Shown one piece after another: positions 27,654-37,394 of a DNA stretch of 64,000 nucleotides (within the stretch, counting starts at the first letter, position 1; each line of letters begins with the position of its first letter). A program made the translations under genes and the position numbers. Below the pieces are notes generated by a model. It searched no databases. It was not told the origin of the DNA and saw only the letters and a list, made by a program, of their open reading frames with translations. Source of the stretch: Ruegeria discodermiae (GTDB taxonomy: Bacteria; Pseudomonadota; Alphaproteobacteria; Rhodobacterales; Rhodobacteraceae); the NCBI RefSeq assembly GCF_030758345.1, contig NZ_JAVAMO010000003.1, positions 1 through 64,000 of the forward strand, read 5' to 3'.

Positions 27654-29596
27654 AACGCAATCCCAAGGAACTGGAAGTCACCCATCGGCAAGTCTCGCGC
27701 CGCGCGCTGGTCGTGGGCGGATTGCAGGCCGCCTTTGTCGGCGCACTGGGCATGCGGATGCGATACATGCAGGTGGATCAGGCCGATGAATTCCGGCTGC
27801 TTGCCGAGGAAAACAGGATCAATATCCGCCTGATCGCGCCCGCGCGGGGCCAGCTGTTCGACCGCAATGGCAAGATACTGGGTCAAAACTCGCCCTCTTA
27901 CCGGATCATCATCGTGCGCGAGGATGCCGGCGACGTGGAAAAGGTGATCAGCGATCTGTCCAAGCTGATCTATCTCGATCCCGAAGACCTGGAACGCGCC
28001 CGCGCCGAGATGCGCCGCGCGCCCGCTTTCCTGCCCATCACGCTGGCCGATCAGGTCACGTGGGAGGAGATCTCGAAAGTGGCGGTCAACGCCCCGTCCC
28101 TGCCCGGTATCACGCCCGAGGTCGGGCTGGCGCGCCACTACCCACAAAAAGGCGATTTCGCCCATGTCATCGGCTATGTCGGCCCGGTCAGCGATTATGA
28201 CTTGAGCCAGATGGAAGACCCCGAACCGGTGCTGCGCATCCCGCGCTTCCAGATCGGCAAGGTGGGTCTTGAGGCCAAGCGCGAGGACCTGTTGCGCGGG
28301 CGCGCGGGCGCCAAGCGCGTCGAGGTCAACGCAGGGGGCCGCGTGATGCGCGAACTCAGCCGCCGCGAGGGCGATGCCGGTGCTGACCTGCAATTGTCGG
28401 TCGATGGCGATCTTCAGAGATATGTGCAGGCGCGGCTCGAGGGCGAAAGCGCCAGCGCCGTGGTGATCGACTGCGACACCGGCGATCTGCGGGCCATCGT
28501 CTCGGCCCCCAGCTTTGATCCCAATCTCTTTGTACGTGGCATTTCGGTGGCCGATTACAAACGCCTGACCGATGATCCCTATCGCCCACTGGCCAACAAA
28601 TCGGTGCAGGGCACCTACCCGCCTGGCTCGACCTTCAAGATGGTCACCGCGCTGGCCGCGTTGGAAGCGGGCGTCGTCGGCCCCGGCGACACGTCTTACT
28701 GCCCCGGCTTCCACAAGGTCGGCAATCGCCGCTTCCACTGCTGGAAACGCGGCGGGCACGGTACGGTTGATCTGCTGCTGTCGCTCAAACGCAGTTGCGA
28801 TGTCTATTACTATGACGTCGCGGTGAAGACCGGCATCGACAACATCTCGGCCATGGCCAATAAGCTGGGCCTGGGGGTGAAGCACGATCTGCCCATGTCC
28901 GCCGTGCGCAGCGGGTTGACGCCCACCCAGGCCTGGAAAGAACGGGTGCATGGTGAGGGCTGGCTGGTCGGCGACACTGCAAACGCCTCGATCGGCCAGG
29001 GCTTCATGTTGGCCTCACCGCTGCAGCTTGCAGTCATGTCGGCACGCATCGCCACCGGTCGCTCGGTCACGCCCCGCTTGGTGAAATCCATCGACGGGAT
29101 CGAACAGCCCTCAGGCGCGGGCGAGCCGCTGGATATCGACAAACGCAACCTGCGCTACATCCGCAATGCGATGTATGCGGTCTCAAACGACCGGCGCGGC
29201 ACGGCCTATGGCTCGCGCATCATCGAGGACAGCTATCGCATGGCGGGCAAGACCGGCACCAGCCAGGTCCGCAACATCACCAAGGCCGAACGCGCCGCGG
29301 GCGTGATCCGCAACAGCGACCTGCCCTGGGAACGCCGCGACCACGCGCTGTTCGTGTGTTACGCGCCATTCGACAAGCCCAAATACGCGGTGGCTGTGGT
29401 GGTCGAGCATGGCGGCGGCGGCTCCAAGGCGGCAGCCCCGGTGGCGCGCGACGTGATGCTGCAAGCGCTCTATAATGGCAATCCTCCGCTGGAGGCTTAC
29501 CCCTCCAAGGATCGCGAGCGCATCAAGGAGCAGCAAGAGCGGCTGGACCAACTGCGTAACGGGATTGCCCCCTCGGATGGCAGCGACCGCGCATGA
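27650..29596 (+). CDS. mrdA: Penicillin-binding protein 2 (elongasome transpeptidase)
   Basis: A 648-residue class B PBP that crosslinks new peptidoglycan during side-wall elongation. It has a short cytoplasmic tail, one membrane anchor (about residues 18-36), the PBP dimerisation domain (RGQLFDRNGKILGQN motif near 66) and the transpeptidase domain with the catalytic serine in GTYPPGSTFKM, SCDVYYYD (SxD motif) and KTGTSQV. The start overlaps the mreD stop by four bases. A readable upstream extension would run through mreD and is not used. RodA, its glycosyltransferase partner, is the next gene. Confidence 0.96.
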   Translation: MKRNPKELEVTHRQVSRRALVVGGLQAAFVGALGMRMRYMQVDQADEFRLLAEENRINIRLIAPARGQLFDRNGKILGQNSPSYRIIIVREDAGDVEKVISDLSKLIYLDPEDLERARAEMRRAPAFLPITLADQVTWEEISKVAVNAPSLPGITPEVGLARHYPQKGDFAHVIGYVGPVSDYDLSQMEDPEPVLRIPRFQIGKVGLEAKREDLLRGRAGAKRVEVNAGGRVMRELSRREGDAGADLQLSVDGDLQRYVQARLEGESASAVVIDCDTGDLRAIVSAPSFDPNLFVRGISVADYKRLTDDPYRPLANKSVQGTYPPGSTFKMVTALAALEAGVVGPGDTSYCPGFHKVGNRRFHCWKRGGHGTVDLLLSLKRSCDVYYYDVAVKTGIDNISAMANKLGLGVKHDLPMSAVRSGLTPTQAWKERVHGEGWLVGDTANASIGQGFMLASPLQLAVMSARIATGRSVTPRLVKSIDGIEQPSGAGEPLDIDKRNLRYIRNAMYAVSNDRRGTAYGSRIIEDSYRMAGKTGTSQVRNITKAERAAGVIRNSDLPWERRDHALFVCYAPFDKPKYAVAVVVEHGGGGSKAAAPVARDVMLQALYNGNPPLEAYPSKDRERIKEQQERLDQLRNGIAPSDGSDRA

Positions 29597-30732
29597 GTTA
29601 CCTCGAGCATAACGTCAAATCGACGCCCACAGGGCTGCGCAAGTTCCTGTTCATGAACTGGCCGCTGACGTTGCTGCTGATCAGCGTCGCCTCGGTCGGG
29701 TTCCTGATGCTCTATTCGGTGGCGGGCGGGTCGTTCACCCCCTGGGCCGAGCCGCAGATGAAGCGGTTTGCGCTGGGGCTGGCGGTGATGATGATCGTGG
29801 CGATGGTGCCGATCTGGTTCTGGCGCAACATGTCTGTGGTGGCCTATCTGACCTCTATCGCGCTGCTCTTTGCGGTGGAACTGGTCGGCACGGTGGGCAT
29901 GGGCGCGCAACGCTGGATCGATCTGGGCTTCATGCGGCTGCAACCCTCGGAATTGATGAAGGTCACGCTGGTGATGCTGCTGGCCGCCTATTACGACTGG
30001 CTACCGGCCAAGCGCACCTCGCGACCGATCTGGGTCATTCTGCCGGTGCTGTTGATCCTCTTCCCCACCTTCATGGTGCTGCGCCAACCCGATCTGGGCA
30101 CCGCGATCCTGTTGCTGGCGGCAGGCGGCGCGATGATGTTTTTTGCCGGGGTGCACTGGGCCTATTTCGGCGCCGTGATTGGCGCAGGCGTCGGGCTGAT
30201 CTTTGCCGTTTTCAACAGTCGCGGGACCGATTGGCAATTGCTCAAGGACTATCAATACCGGCGCATCGACACCTTCCTTGATCCGTCAACCGATCCGCTG
30301 GGGGCAGGATATCACATCACCCAGTCCAAGATCGCGCTGGGGTCCGGGGGCTGGTCGGGGCGCGGCTTCATGCAGGGCACCCAATCGCGACTGAACTTCC
30401 TGCCGGAAAAGCATACCGATTTCATCTTCACAACCCTGGCGGAGGAGTTCGGCTTTGTCGGCGGCTTCTCTCTGCTGGCGCTTTATACGCTGATCATCAT
30501 CTTCTGCGTGGTCACCGCGCTGGCTACACGCGACCGGTTCTCGTCGCTGGTCACGCTGGGGATCGCGGTGAACTTCTTCCTGTTCTTTGCGGTGAACATG
30601 TCGATGGTGATGGGGCTGGCCCCGGTGGTGGGCGTGCCCTTGCCGCTGGTCAGCTATGGCGGCTCGGCCATGCTGGTGCTGCTGGCCGCCTTCGGCCTTG
30701 TTCAAAGCGCCCATATTCATCGGGCCAGATAA
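29593..30732 (+). CDS. rodA: Peptidoglycan glycosyltransferase RodA
   Basis: A 379-residue SEDS-family polymerase with about ten membrane helices, which builds glycan strands from lipid II in complex with PBP2. Recognisable SEDS motifs are GAQRWIDLGFMRLQPSELMK (about 98-117), PDLGTAILLLAAGG, and LPEKHTDFIFTTLAEEFGFV in the large periplasmic loop with the essential acidic residue region. The ATG overlaps the mrdA stop (ATGA). It ends the cell-shape cluster; the next gene, 14 bases on, is unrelated to the cell wall. Confidence 0.96.
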   Translation: MSYLEHNVKSTPTGLRKFLFMNWPLTLLLISVASVGFLMLYSVAGGSFTPWAEPQMKRFALGLAVMMIVAMVPIWFWRNMSVVAYLTSIALLFAVELVGTVGMGAQRWIDLGFMRLQPSELMKVTLVMLLAAYYDWLPAKRTSRPIWVILPVLLILFPTFMVLRQPDLGTAILLLAAGGAMMFFAGVHWAYFGAVIGAGVGLIFAVFNSRGTDWQLLKDYQYRRIDTFLDPSTDPLGAGYHITQSKIALGSGGWSGRGFMQGTQSRLNFLPEKHTDFIFTTLAEEFGFVGGFSLLALYTLIIIFCVVTALATRDRFSSLVTLGIAVNFFLFFAVNMSMVMGLAPVVGVPLPLVSYGGSAMLVLLAAFGLVQSAHIHRAR

Positions 30733-30746
30733 GAAAGACCCCCGCG

Positions 30747-31679
30747 ATGAGCGTCAATGTCCTGTTTTCCGCCCATCCCGAGCGCTGGCCCCAGTATCGC
30801 GAGCTTTTAGAGGCTGCGATCGCCGATACCGGCATCGCCTTCACCCTCGCCATCGAGTTTGATCCGGCCGAAGTCGATTATATCGTCTACGCCCCCAATG
30901 GCGGGCTCAGCGATTTCACGCCCTATACAAGGCTCAAGGCGGTGCTGAGCCTCTGGGCCGGGGCCGAGAGCATTGTCGGCAACCCAACTCTGACCGTCCC
31001 GCTGGCGCGGATGGTGGATCAGGGCCTGCGGCAGGGCATGACGGAATGGGTGACAGGTCACGTGCTGCGCCATCATCTCGGCATGGATCTACATATCAAT
31101 GGGCAGGACGGTGTGTGGCGCCGTTTTGTACCGCCGCTGTCGCAGGACCGCACCATCTGCCTGCTGGGGCTGGGCGAGCTAGGACAGGCCGCAGGCGAGG
31201 CGCTGGCCAGTCTCGGTTTCAACACCACAGGCTGGAGCCGCACCGCAAAGTCAATCCCGGGATTGACCTGCTATGATGGCGAGGCGGGCCTGCTAGAGGC
31301 GTTGGACAGCGCGGAAATCCTTGTGCTGCTGCTGCCGGACACCCCGGCGACAACCGACATCCTCAATACTGATACGCTGGCAAGGCTGCCGCGCGGCGCG
31401 GTGATCATCAACCCCGGACGCGGGCCGCTGATTGACGATGATGCACTGCTGGCCGCGCTGGACAGCGGCCAGATCGGGCATGCCACACTGGATGTCTTCC
31501 GCACAGAGCCGCTGCCAGCCGACCATCCCTATTGGGCACACAGTCAGGTCACAGTCACCCCGCATATCGCCTCGGAGACACGGCCCGAGACGGCAGTCAG
31601 GATCATTGCCGAGAATATCCGGCGAGGTGAAACGGGCGAGCCCTTCCTGCATCTGGTGGATCGCGATCACGGCTATTAG
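30747..31679 (+). CDS. ghrA: Glyoxylate/hydroxypyruvate reductase A-type dehydrogenase
   Basis: A 310-residue D-2-hydroxyacid dehydrogenase that reduces glyoxylate or hydroxypyruvate with NAD(P)H. The Rossmann motif is LLGLGELGQAAGEAL (about 136-150), the catalytic Arg lies in INPGRGPLIDDDALL, the Glu in DVFRTEPLPADHPYW and the His in VTPHIASETRP. The short, divergent N-terminal domain fits the GhrA subgroup. It is 14 bases behind rodA on the same strand and may be read through from the mre operon. Exact substrate is inferred from subgroup resemblance. Confidence 0.85.
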   Translation: MSVNVLFSAHPERWPQYRELLEAAIADTGIAFTLAIEFDPAEVDYIVYAPNGGLSDFTPYTRLKAVLSLWAGAESIVGNPTLTVPLARMVDQGLRQGMTEWVTGHVLRHHLGMDLHINGQDGVWRRFVPPLSQDRTICLLGLGELGQAAGEALASLGFNTTGWSRTAKSIPGLTCYDGEAGLLEALDSAEILVLLLPDTPATTDILNTDTLARLPRGAVIINPGRGPLIDDDALLAALDSGQIGHATLDVFRTEPLPADHPYWAHSQVTVTPHIASETRPETAVRIIAENIRRGETGEPFLHLVDRDHGY

Positions 31680-31691
31680 GCCTGCCTGATC

Positions 31692-33707
31692 TCAGGCCGC
31701 CACCAGCCCCCGGCCCTTCAACAGCGCCTCGACCCCTGGCAGGCGGCCCCGGAACGCGGTATAGAGCTCTTCGGGTTCTTTCGAGCCGCCGGTGGACAGA
31801 ATATGTGCCTCAAGCGCTTTGGCACGGTCCGGGTCGAAAGCGCCACCCGCCTCCTCAAAGGCAGCGAAGGCATCGGCGTCCATCACCTCCGACCACATAT
31901 AGCTGTAATAGCCCGAGCTATAGCCATCACCGGCAAAGACATGGGCGAAATGTGGCGTTGCGTGGCGCATGCCGATGGCCGCTGGCATGCCGATCCCGGT
32001 CAAAACCTCGGCCTGCCGTTCCATCGGATCAACCGGTGCAGCGCCCTCATGGAAGGCCAAGTCCACCAGTGCCGAGGCCACATATTCCACCGTCTGGAAC
32101 CCCATGTCGAAATTGGCTGCCGCCAGTACCTTGTCCAGCATGTCGCGCGGCATGGCCGCGCCGGTTTCGGCATGGGTCGCAAACTCCTCCAGCACCTCCG
32201 GCACTTCCAGCCAGTGTTCATAGAGCTGGCTGGGCAGTTCCACGAAATCGCGCGCGACCGAGGTGCCTGAGATACTCTCATAGGTCACGTTCGATAGCAT
32301 CTGGTGCAGCGCGTGGCCAAATTCGTGAAACAGCGTGCGCGCATCGTCATAGCTCAGCAGCGCCGGGTCGCCCTTGGCGAAATTGCACACGTTGATTACC
32401 ACAGGTGTCTGTACCTTCGGATACTTGGCCTGAGACCGCATCGCGCTGCACCATGCGCCGGAGCGTTTCGAGCCCCGCGCGAAGTAATCCCCGATGAACA
32501 CCGCCACATGCGCGCCATCGCGGGTCACTTCCCAGGCCAGGCAATCGGGGTGATAGAGCGGCACATCCAACGGCGCGAATTCCAGACCGAAGAGGCGCTT
32601 GGCACAGGTAAAGGCCGCCTCGATCATGCGGTCGAGCTGCAGGTAGGGTTTCAGCTCGGCCTCATCCAGATCATGCTCGGCTTTGCGGCGTTTCTCGGCA
32701 TAATAACGCCAGTCCCAGGCCTCTAACGGACCGTTGACGCCGTCGGCCTGCATCATCGCGGTCAGCGTTTGTGCATCCGCGTCCGCTTGCGCCTTGGCCG
32801 GGGTCCAGACCTGCATCAGCAACTCCCGCACGCGCTCGGGCGTCTGCGCCATCTCGGTTTCCAGCTTGTAGTCGGCAAAACTGTCATAGCCCAGCAACCG
32901 CGCCCGTTCCTCGCGAAGGGTAAGGATTTCGGCAGCGATATCGCGATTATCAGTATCCCCGCCATTGGCCCCGCGCGCAGTCCAGGCGCGATAGGCTTTT
33001 TCGCGCAGATCACGGCGCGGCGAGAATTGCAGGAAGGGGACAATCAGCGAGCGGGACAGGGTGACAACGGGACCCGCGGCCTCTTTCTCGGCCCCCGCAG
33101 CGCGGGTGGCCTCGACCACGAAATCGGGCAGGCCCTCCAGATCTTTCTCGGAGAGGTCCAAGAACCAGTAACGCTCATCCGCCAGCAGGTTCTGCGTGAA
33201 CTCGGTACCCAGCGTGGCAAGCCGCCCCTTGATCTCTTTCATCCGTGCCTCGGCGTCACCCTCCAGCGCCGCCCCGGCGCGGACGAAGCTGCGATGGGTC
33301 AGCATAAGCACCCTTTGCTGCTCTTCGCTCAGATCAAGAGTGTCGCGGGCATCCCAGACCGAAGCGATGCGTTTGAACAGCGCCTTGTTCCCGGAGATTT
33401 CGGCGAAATGCGCCGCCAGCCGGGGCGAGAAATCACGTTGCAACGCCTCGCGCGCCGGGTTGCTGTCCGCACCGGCCACCGTGAAGAAGACCGACAGAAC
33501 CTTGTCCAGATCCGCGCCCGCCGCCTCCATCGCCTCAATGGTATTGGCGAAATCGGGAGCCTCTGGGTTGCTGGCAATCCGGTCGATTTCGGCATTATGT
33601 GTCGCGAGCGCACGCTCCAGCGCAGGCGCAAAATCGTCGTCAGAAATGGTATCGAATGGCGCGATGGCGAAGGGCGTCGTCCAGTCCGCAAGGATCGGGT
33701 TGGTCAT
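31692..33707 (-). CDS. M3 family oligopeptidase / peptidyl-dipeptidase
   Basis: A 671-residue zinc metallopeptidase that degrades short peptides in the cytoplasm. The zinc motif is FHEFGHALHQML (HExxH with the usual M3 FHEFGH context, about 455), with the third ligand Glu downstream. The C-terminal DGYSSGYYSYMWSEVMDADAF is the family signature near the substrate tyrosines. Oligopeptidase A (PrlC) and peptidyl-dipeptidase Dcp are close relatives; residue patterns here do not separate them. The ATG at 33707 has AAGGAGA six bases upstream; a reading 39 bases longer is unlikely. Confidence 0.9.
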   Translation of the reverse strand: MTNPILADWTTPFAIAPFDTISDDDFAPALERALATHNAEIDRIASNPEAPDFANTIEAMEAAGADLDKVLSVFFTVAGADSNPAREALQRDFSPRLAAHFAEISGNKALFKRIASVWDARDTLDLSEEQQRVLMLTHRSFVRAGAALEGDAEARMKEIKGRLATLGTEFTQNLLADERYWFLDLSEKDLEGLPDFVVEATRAAGAEKEAAGPVVTLSRSLIVPFLQFSPRRDLREKAYRAWTARGANGGDTDNRDIAAEILTLREERARLLGYDSFADYKLETEMAQTPERVRELLMQVWTPAKAQADADAQTLTAMMQADGVNGPLEAWDWRYYAEKRRKAEHDLDEAELKPYLQLDRMIEAAFTCAKRLFGLEFAPLDVPLYHPDCLAWEVTRDGAHVAVFIGDYFARGSKRSGAWCSAMRSQAKYPKVQTPVVINVCNFAKGDPALLSYDDARTLFHEFGHALHQMLSNVTYESISGTSVARDFVELPSQLYEHWLEVPEVLEEFATHAETGAAMPRDMLDKVLAAANFDMGFQTVEYVASALVDLAFHEGAAPVDPMERQAEVLTGIGMPAAIGMRHATPHFAHVFAGDGYSSGYYSYMWSEVMDADAFAAFEEAGGAFDPDRAKALEAHILSTGGSKEPEELYTAFRGRLPGVEALLKGRGLVAA

Positions 33708-33783
33708 AGATGTCTCCTTTGCGCGACAAGCTAGGCGCGCGAGCAAAGATGGTCCAGAGCGGGGCGCAAAAAGGCGCTACAGC

Positions 33784-34827
33784 TCAGACCGCGCCGCAGA
33801 TCGGGCAGTCCTCGCGCTTCTTCAAGGCGATCTTGCGCGTCTCGCCATAGAGCCCGTCATAAATCAGCATCTCGCCCCGCAGGGGGGCACCCGCACCGGT
33901 GATCACCTTGATCGCCTCCAGTGCCATCATTGAGCCGATGACACCGGGCAGCGGCCCGATCACGCCTGCCTCGGCACAAGACGGGGCCAGACCGGGCGCG
34001 GGAGCTTCGGGGAAAATGCACTGGTAGCAGGGGCCTGTAAAATGCGGATCAAACACGCTGATCTGGCCTTCCCATTGCGACAGCGCACCTGAGATCAGGG
34101 GCTTTTTCTGCGCCACGGCTATCCGGTTCGCCAGATAGCGTGTGTCGAAATTATCGGTGCCATCAAGGATCAGATCGTAATCCGCAAAGAGTTCTGCGGC
34201 GATCTCCTCGGTCAGGCGGCGGTGATAGGGGCGCACCACCACGTTGGGGTTCTGCGCCTCCATCGCCTTTTGAGCCGAGAATACCTTGGGTATGCCGATA
34301 TCTGCGTCCCGGTGGATCACCTGGCGCTGCAGGTTGGCGTTTTCCACCTCGTCATCGTCGATCACACCGATGGTCCCTGCCCCGGCTGCCGCCAGATATT
34401 GCAGCGCAGGCGCGCCCAGCCCACCTGCACCGATCACCAGTATGCGCGCCTGTTTCAGCCGTTTCTGACCCGGCCCGCCCAGTTCCCGCAACACGATATG
34501 ACGTGCATAGCGTCCCAGCTCGGTCTCCGAAAACGTGCCGCTGGATTTCGCAGGTGTCTCGGGTTCCGCCGTCTGCACCCGCGCCCGCATGCCCGAAACG
34601 AAACGGCCATAGATCACCGCAAGAATGCCAAACCCCGCCAACAGCAGCCAGAGCGCGGGTGACTTTCCGGTCATCTCCCGCACCGGATGCCCGCCCGGCA
34701 GGACAAGCTGAAGGCAGAGAACGATCAGGAACAGCCCCACAACCACGCCGATCCGATTGCGCCGGGGCACATCCAGCATCCAGCCCAGACTCCACAACGC
34801 CGCAGCGAGGACAAAGACCAGCAGCAT
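33784..34827 (-). CDS. moeB: MoeB/ThiF-family adenylyltransferase with membrane-anchored N-terminus
   Basis: A 347-residue E1-like enzyme that adenylates the C-terminus of a small sulfur carrier (MoaD or ThiS type). The ATP-binding VIGAGGLGAPALQYLAAAG and LILDGTDNFDTRYLANR are clear, and two Cys pairs (CYQC, and CPIC near the C-terminus) form the structural zinc site. Unusually, residues 1-80 contain three hydrophobic segments (starting MLLVFVLAAALWSLGWML), so the catalytic domain is probably tethered to the inner membrane. It overlaps the dut stop, suggesting a coaBC-dut-moeB transcript. Whether it serves molybdopterin or thiamine synthesis is not decided by sequence. Confidence 0.85.
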   Translation of the reverse strand: MLLVFVLAAALWSLGWMLDVPRRNRIGVVVGLFLIVLCLQLVLPGGHPVREMTGKSPALWLLLAGFGILAVIYGRFVSGMRARVQTAEPETPAKSSGTFSETELGRYARHIVLRELGGPGQKRLKQARILVIGAGGLGAPALQYLAAAGAGTIGVIDDDEVENANLQRQVIHRDADIGIPKVFSAQKAMEAQNPNVVVRPYHRRLTEEIAAELFADYDLILDGTDNFDTRYLANRIAVAQKKPLISGALSQWEGQISVFDPHFTGPCYQCIFPEAPAPGLAPSCAEAGVIGPLPGVIGSMMALEAIKVITGAGAPLRGEMLIYDGLYGETRKIALKKREDCPICGAV

Positions 34828-35282
34828 CAGGCGGTTCCTGTCGACCCGAATCCGCCCGCGCCGCGCGCGGTATCGGACAGGCCATCCGCCAGATCGAAGC
34901 GGGCCTGCACAACGGGGGCCACCACAAGCTGTGCGATCCGGTCGCCATGGGTGATCTCAACTGCTTCGGTCCCGGCATTCATCATGATCACTCCCAGTGG
35001 GCCGCGATAGTCGCTGTCGATGGTTCCCGGCGTGTTGGGCAGGGTGATGCCGTGTTTCAAGGCCAGACCCGAGCGCGGACGGACCTGGATTTCGTAGCCT
35101 GCCGGGATCTCGACCCGCAGGCCCGTCGGCACCAGCGCCCGCGTGCCGGGTTCCAACACCACCGATCCGCGATCAGGCAGGCTGGCGCGGATATCCGCCC
35201 CGGCCGAGCCGGTGGTTTCGTAACTGGGCAAGGGGATCGAGGGGTCGGCCCCCTCTTCGCGGATCACCCGAATGGATACCAT
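34827..35282 (-). CDS. dut: dUTP diphosphatase
   Basis: A 151-residue trimeric dUTPase that hydrolyses dUTP to dUMP and keeps uracil out of DNA. The five family motifs are recognisable: GSAGADIRA, RPRSGLALKHG, NTPGTIDSDYRG (with the catalytic Asp), DRIAQLVVAPV and the C-terminal RGAGGFGSTG arm. The ATG at 35282 follows GGAGAGAGAG; an adjacent GTG at 35285 is possible. It lies 13 bases downstream of coaBC, the same order as in many proteobacteria, and its stop overlaps the start of the MoeB-like gene. Confidence 0.95.
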   Translation of the reverse strand: MVSIRVIREEGADPSIPLPSYETTGSAGADIRASLPDRGSVVLEPGTRALVPTGLRVEIPAGYEIQVRPRSGLALKHGITLPNTPGTIDSDYRGPLGVIMMNAGTEAVEITHGDRIAQLVVAPVVQARFDLADGLSDTARGAGGFGSTGTA

Positions 35283-35295
35283 CACTCTCTCTCCG

Positions 35296-36492
35296 TCAGT
35301 CGATCAGCGCATCTGCGATGCGGCGCGCGAGTTTCACGGCCACCTCTTCTTTCGGCATGCGCGGCCATTCCTCGGCGCCGTCATCGGAAATCAGGATCAC
35401 AGCGTTTTCCTGCCCGCCCATGATGCCGGTAGCCGGGCTGACATCATTGGCCACGATCCAGTCACAGCCCTTGCGCGTCCGTTTAGAGGTTGCATTGGCA
35501 ACTACATCTTCGGTTTCGGCTGCAAACCCAACGACCAGCGGTGGCCGGTCCTTTTCCAGATGCGAGACGGTCTTGAGGATGTCAGGGTTTTCCGCGAATT
35601 CCAGCGCGGGAACGCCATCGCGGGTTTTCTTGAGCTTGCGATCCGAGGCACTGGTTACCCGCCAGTCAGCCACGGCGGCGGCAAAGACGCCAGCGTCAAC
35701 CGGCAATGCGGCTTGGACCACCGAAGCCATGTTGCGCGCCGTCTCAACCCGGATCACCTCGACCCCTGCGGGTGGGGGAACATCTGCGGGGCCGGTGACG
35801 AACACCACCTCGGCACCCAGCGCAGCCAGAGCCCGCGCCACCGCCGTGCCCTGCGCGCCCGAGGATCGGTTGGCGATATAGCGTACCGGATCGATCGGTT
35901 CATGGGTGGGGCCGGAGGTGACAAGGATACGTTTGCCCGCCAGCGGCTTGTCACCCAGTTGGCTGTCGATTGCCGCGAGTATTTCCGCAGGCTCCGCCAT
36001 ACGCCCCGGCCCGTATTCGCCGCAGGCCATGTCACCCTCATTCGGTCCGACAAAAAGAACTCCGTCGGCAGCCAATTGCGCCCGGTTCCGAACGGTAGCG
36101 GGATGATCCCACATCCGCACATTCATCGCAGGTGCGATCAGCACGGGCGTATCGGTGGCCAGAAGCAGGGTCGAGGCCAGATCATTCGCCAACCCACCAG
36201 CCATCTTGGCCATCAGATCAGCCGTCGCCGGGGCCACCACCACCAGATCAGCCGAACGCGACAACTGGATATGGCCCATTTCGGCCTCATCCGTCAGATC
36301 AAAGAGATCGCGGTAGACCTTCTCGCCCGCCAAAGCTGATAGCGACAGGGGCGTAACAAACTCCTCCGCCGCGCGGGTCAGTACCGGGGTTACCGAGGCG
36401 CCGCGCTCGCGCAGACGCCGGATCAGTTCGAGCGACTTATAGGCGGCGATACCGCCCCCGATGATCAGCAGGATTTTCTTGGATGCCAGCAT
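35296..36492 (-). CDS. coaBC: Bifunctional phosphopantothenoylcysteine synthetase/decarboxylase
   Basis: A 398-residue fusion that carries out two successive steps of coenzyme A synthesis. The N-terminal CoaC flavoprotein (about 1-190) starts KKILLIIGGGIAAYKSLELI and has the PAMNVRMW motif. The C-terminal CoaB ligase (about 190-398) starts GKRILVTSGPTHEPIDPVRY, followed by IANRSSGAQG for nucleotide binding and a conserved Lys region before NDVSPATGIMGG. The conserved order coaBC-dut is kept. Essential housekeeping gene. Confidence 0.95.
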   Translation of the reverse strand: MLASKKILLIIGGGIAAYKSLELIRRLRERGASVTPVLTRAAEEFVTPLSLSALAGEKVYRDLFDLTDEAEMGHIQLSRSADLVVVAPATADLMAKMAGGLANDLASTLLLATDTPVLIAPAMNVRMWDHPATVRNRAQLAADGVLFVGPNEGDMACGEYGPGRMAEPAEILAAIDSQLGDKPLAGKRILVTSGPTHEPIDPVRYIANRSSGAQGTAVARALAALGAEVVFVTGPADVPPPAGVEVIRVETARNMASVVQAALPVDAGVFAAAVADWRVTSASDRKLKKTRDGVPALEFAENPDILKTVSHLEKDRPPLVVGFAAETEDVVANATSKRTRKGCDWIVANDVSPATGIMGGQENAVILISDDGAEEWPRMPKEEVAVKLARRIADALID

Positions 36493-36572
36493 CGCGGCCC
36501 TCGCGGTTCGAAGATTGCGCCAACACTAGGCAAGCGATCTGAAATCCGCCAGTGCCGAATCGAGGGACAGGA

Positions 36573-37394
36573 TCACTCGAACGCCTTGCAGGGATCCTCG
36601 CGCTCGGCGGTGGGGCTATCGATTATCGCATCAAACTCGCCTTGGATCTGACCATCCTCGGACTGCCCCAGAACAAAGACCTTTACACCGGGCCGCCTGC
36701 GGGCGAGATAGACCGGGATGCCGCGATCCTTGCGTGCGTGCCCATTTCCGGTGATCACCGCAACGGGCGCGCCATCCTCGCCGAGTGCCTCAAGCGTGGT
36801 GCGGGCCAGCACCGCATCGCGCAGGCGCTGTACATCGACCATCTGCGGCAACATATCTTCGGGCAGGGCCTCGCAGTGGGCCGCATGCTGGTCGGCGATC
36901 CTTGCAGCCTGTTCATCAGGCGGCAGCGGGATGGTCAGACCATAGCGTGCCGCATCCGCACCCATAGCCACCGCCGCGCCACGCTCCATTGCGCTTCGCG
37001 CTGCAGCGCGCGGGACTAATGCGCCATGCAGCGGCGCGTCGGGGGCTGCGCGGAAAATATCCAGATACATCTCCAGCGGCGGCCAGCCCAACTCGGCCCA
37101 TTTCAACTCAAGCGCCAGTTTGTATTCGTCGGAAATGAGGTTGCGGTTCACCCGCGCCGCGGCCTCTTCGGTCAGCATCTCCCAAACCACGGCCTTGGGT
37201 TGCAATGCGCGCACCGCCTCGGCCTGAATCTGGTGATGGTGCGGATTGTCGTGGATCTCGCCCAGGATCACCACATCGGCCTGTTTCATCTGGTCGAGAA
37301 TATCGTCCGGGATCAGGTCAGACGCAAAAGCCGCCCGAAACGGGGCGGCCAGAATTACTGTGGCGGCAACAAGCCAAACAAGCGCATGTCTCAT
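36573..37394 (-). CDS. ChaN family haem-binding protein
   Basis: A 273-residue exported protein with a signal peptide (MRHALVWLVAATVILAAPF, cleavage near AFAS). The ChaN/Tiki-like motif VVILGEIHDNPHHHQIQAEA (about 40-59) and GNGHARKDRGIPVYLA near the C-terminus are typical of haem-binding uptake proteins of this superfamily. No lipobox cysteine is seen at the cleavage region, unlike many ChaN lipoproteins. Its ATG overlaps the rpoH2 stop (ATGA), so it is probably produced as part of the stress-sigma-factor transcript. A role in haem or iron handling under oxidative stress is inference. Confidence 0.85.
   Translation of the reverse strand: MRHALVWLVAATVILAAPFRAAFASDLIPDDILDQMKQADVVILGEIHDNPHHHQIQAEAVRALQPKAVVWEMLTEEAAARVNRNLISDEYKLALELKWAELGWPPLEMYLDIFRAAPDAPLHGALVPRAAARSAMERGAAVAMGADAARYGLTIPLPPDEQAARIADQHAAHCEALPEDMLPQMVDVQRLRDAVLARTTLEALGEDGAPVAVITGNGHARKDRGIPVYLARRRPGVKVFVLGQSEDGQIQGEFDAIIDSPTAEREDPCKAFE

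Noticed and set aside
27587-28951. 454-codon open frame opposite mreD/mrdA
   Set aside because: It spans two well-supported genes on the other strand in shadow frame; no independent signal.
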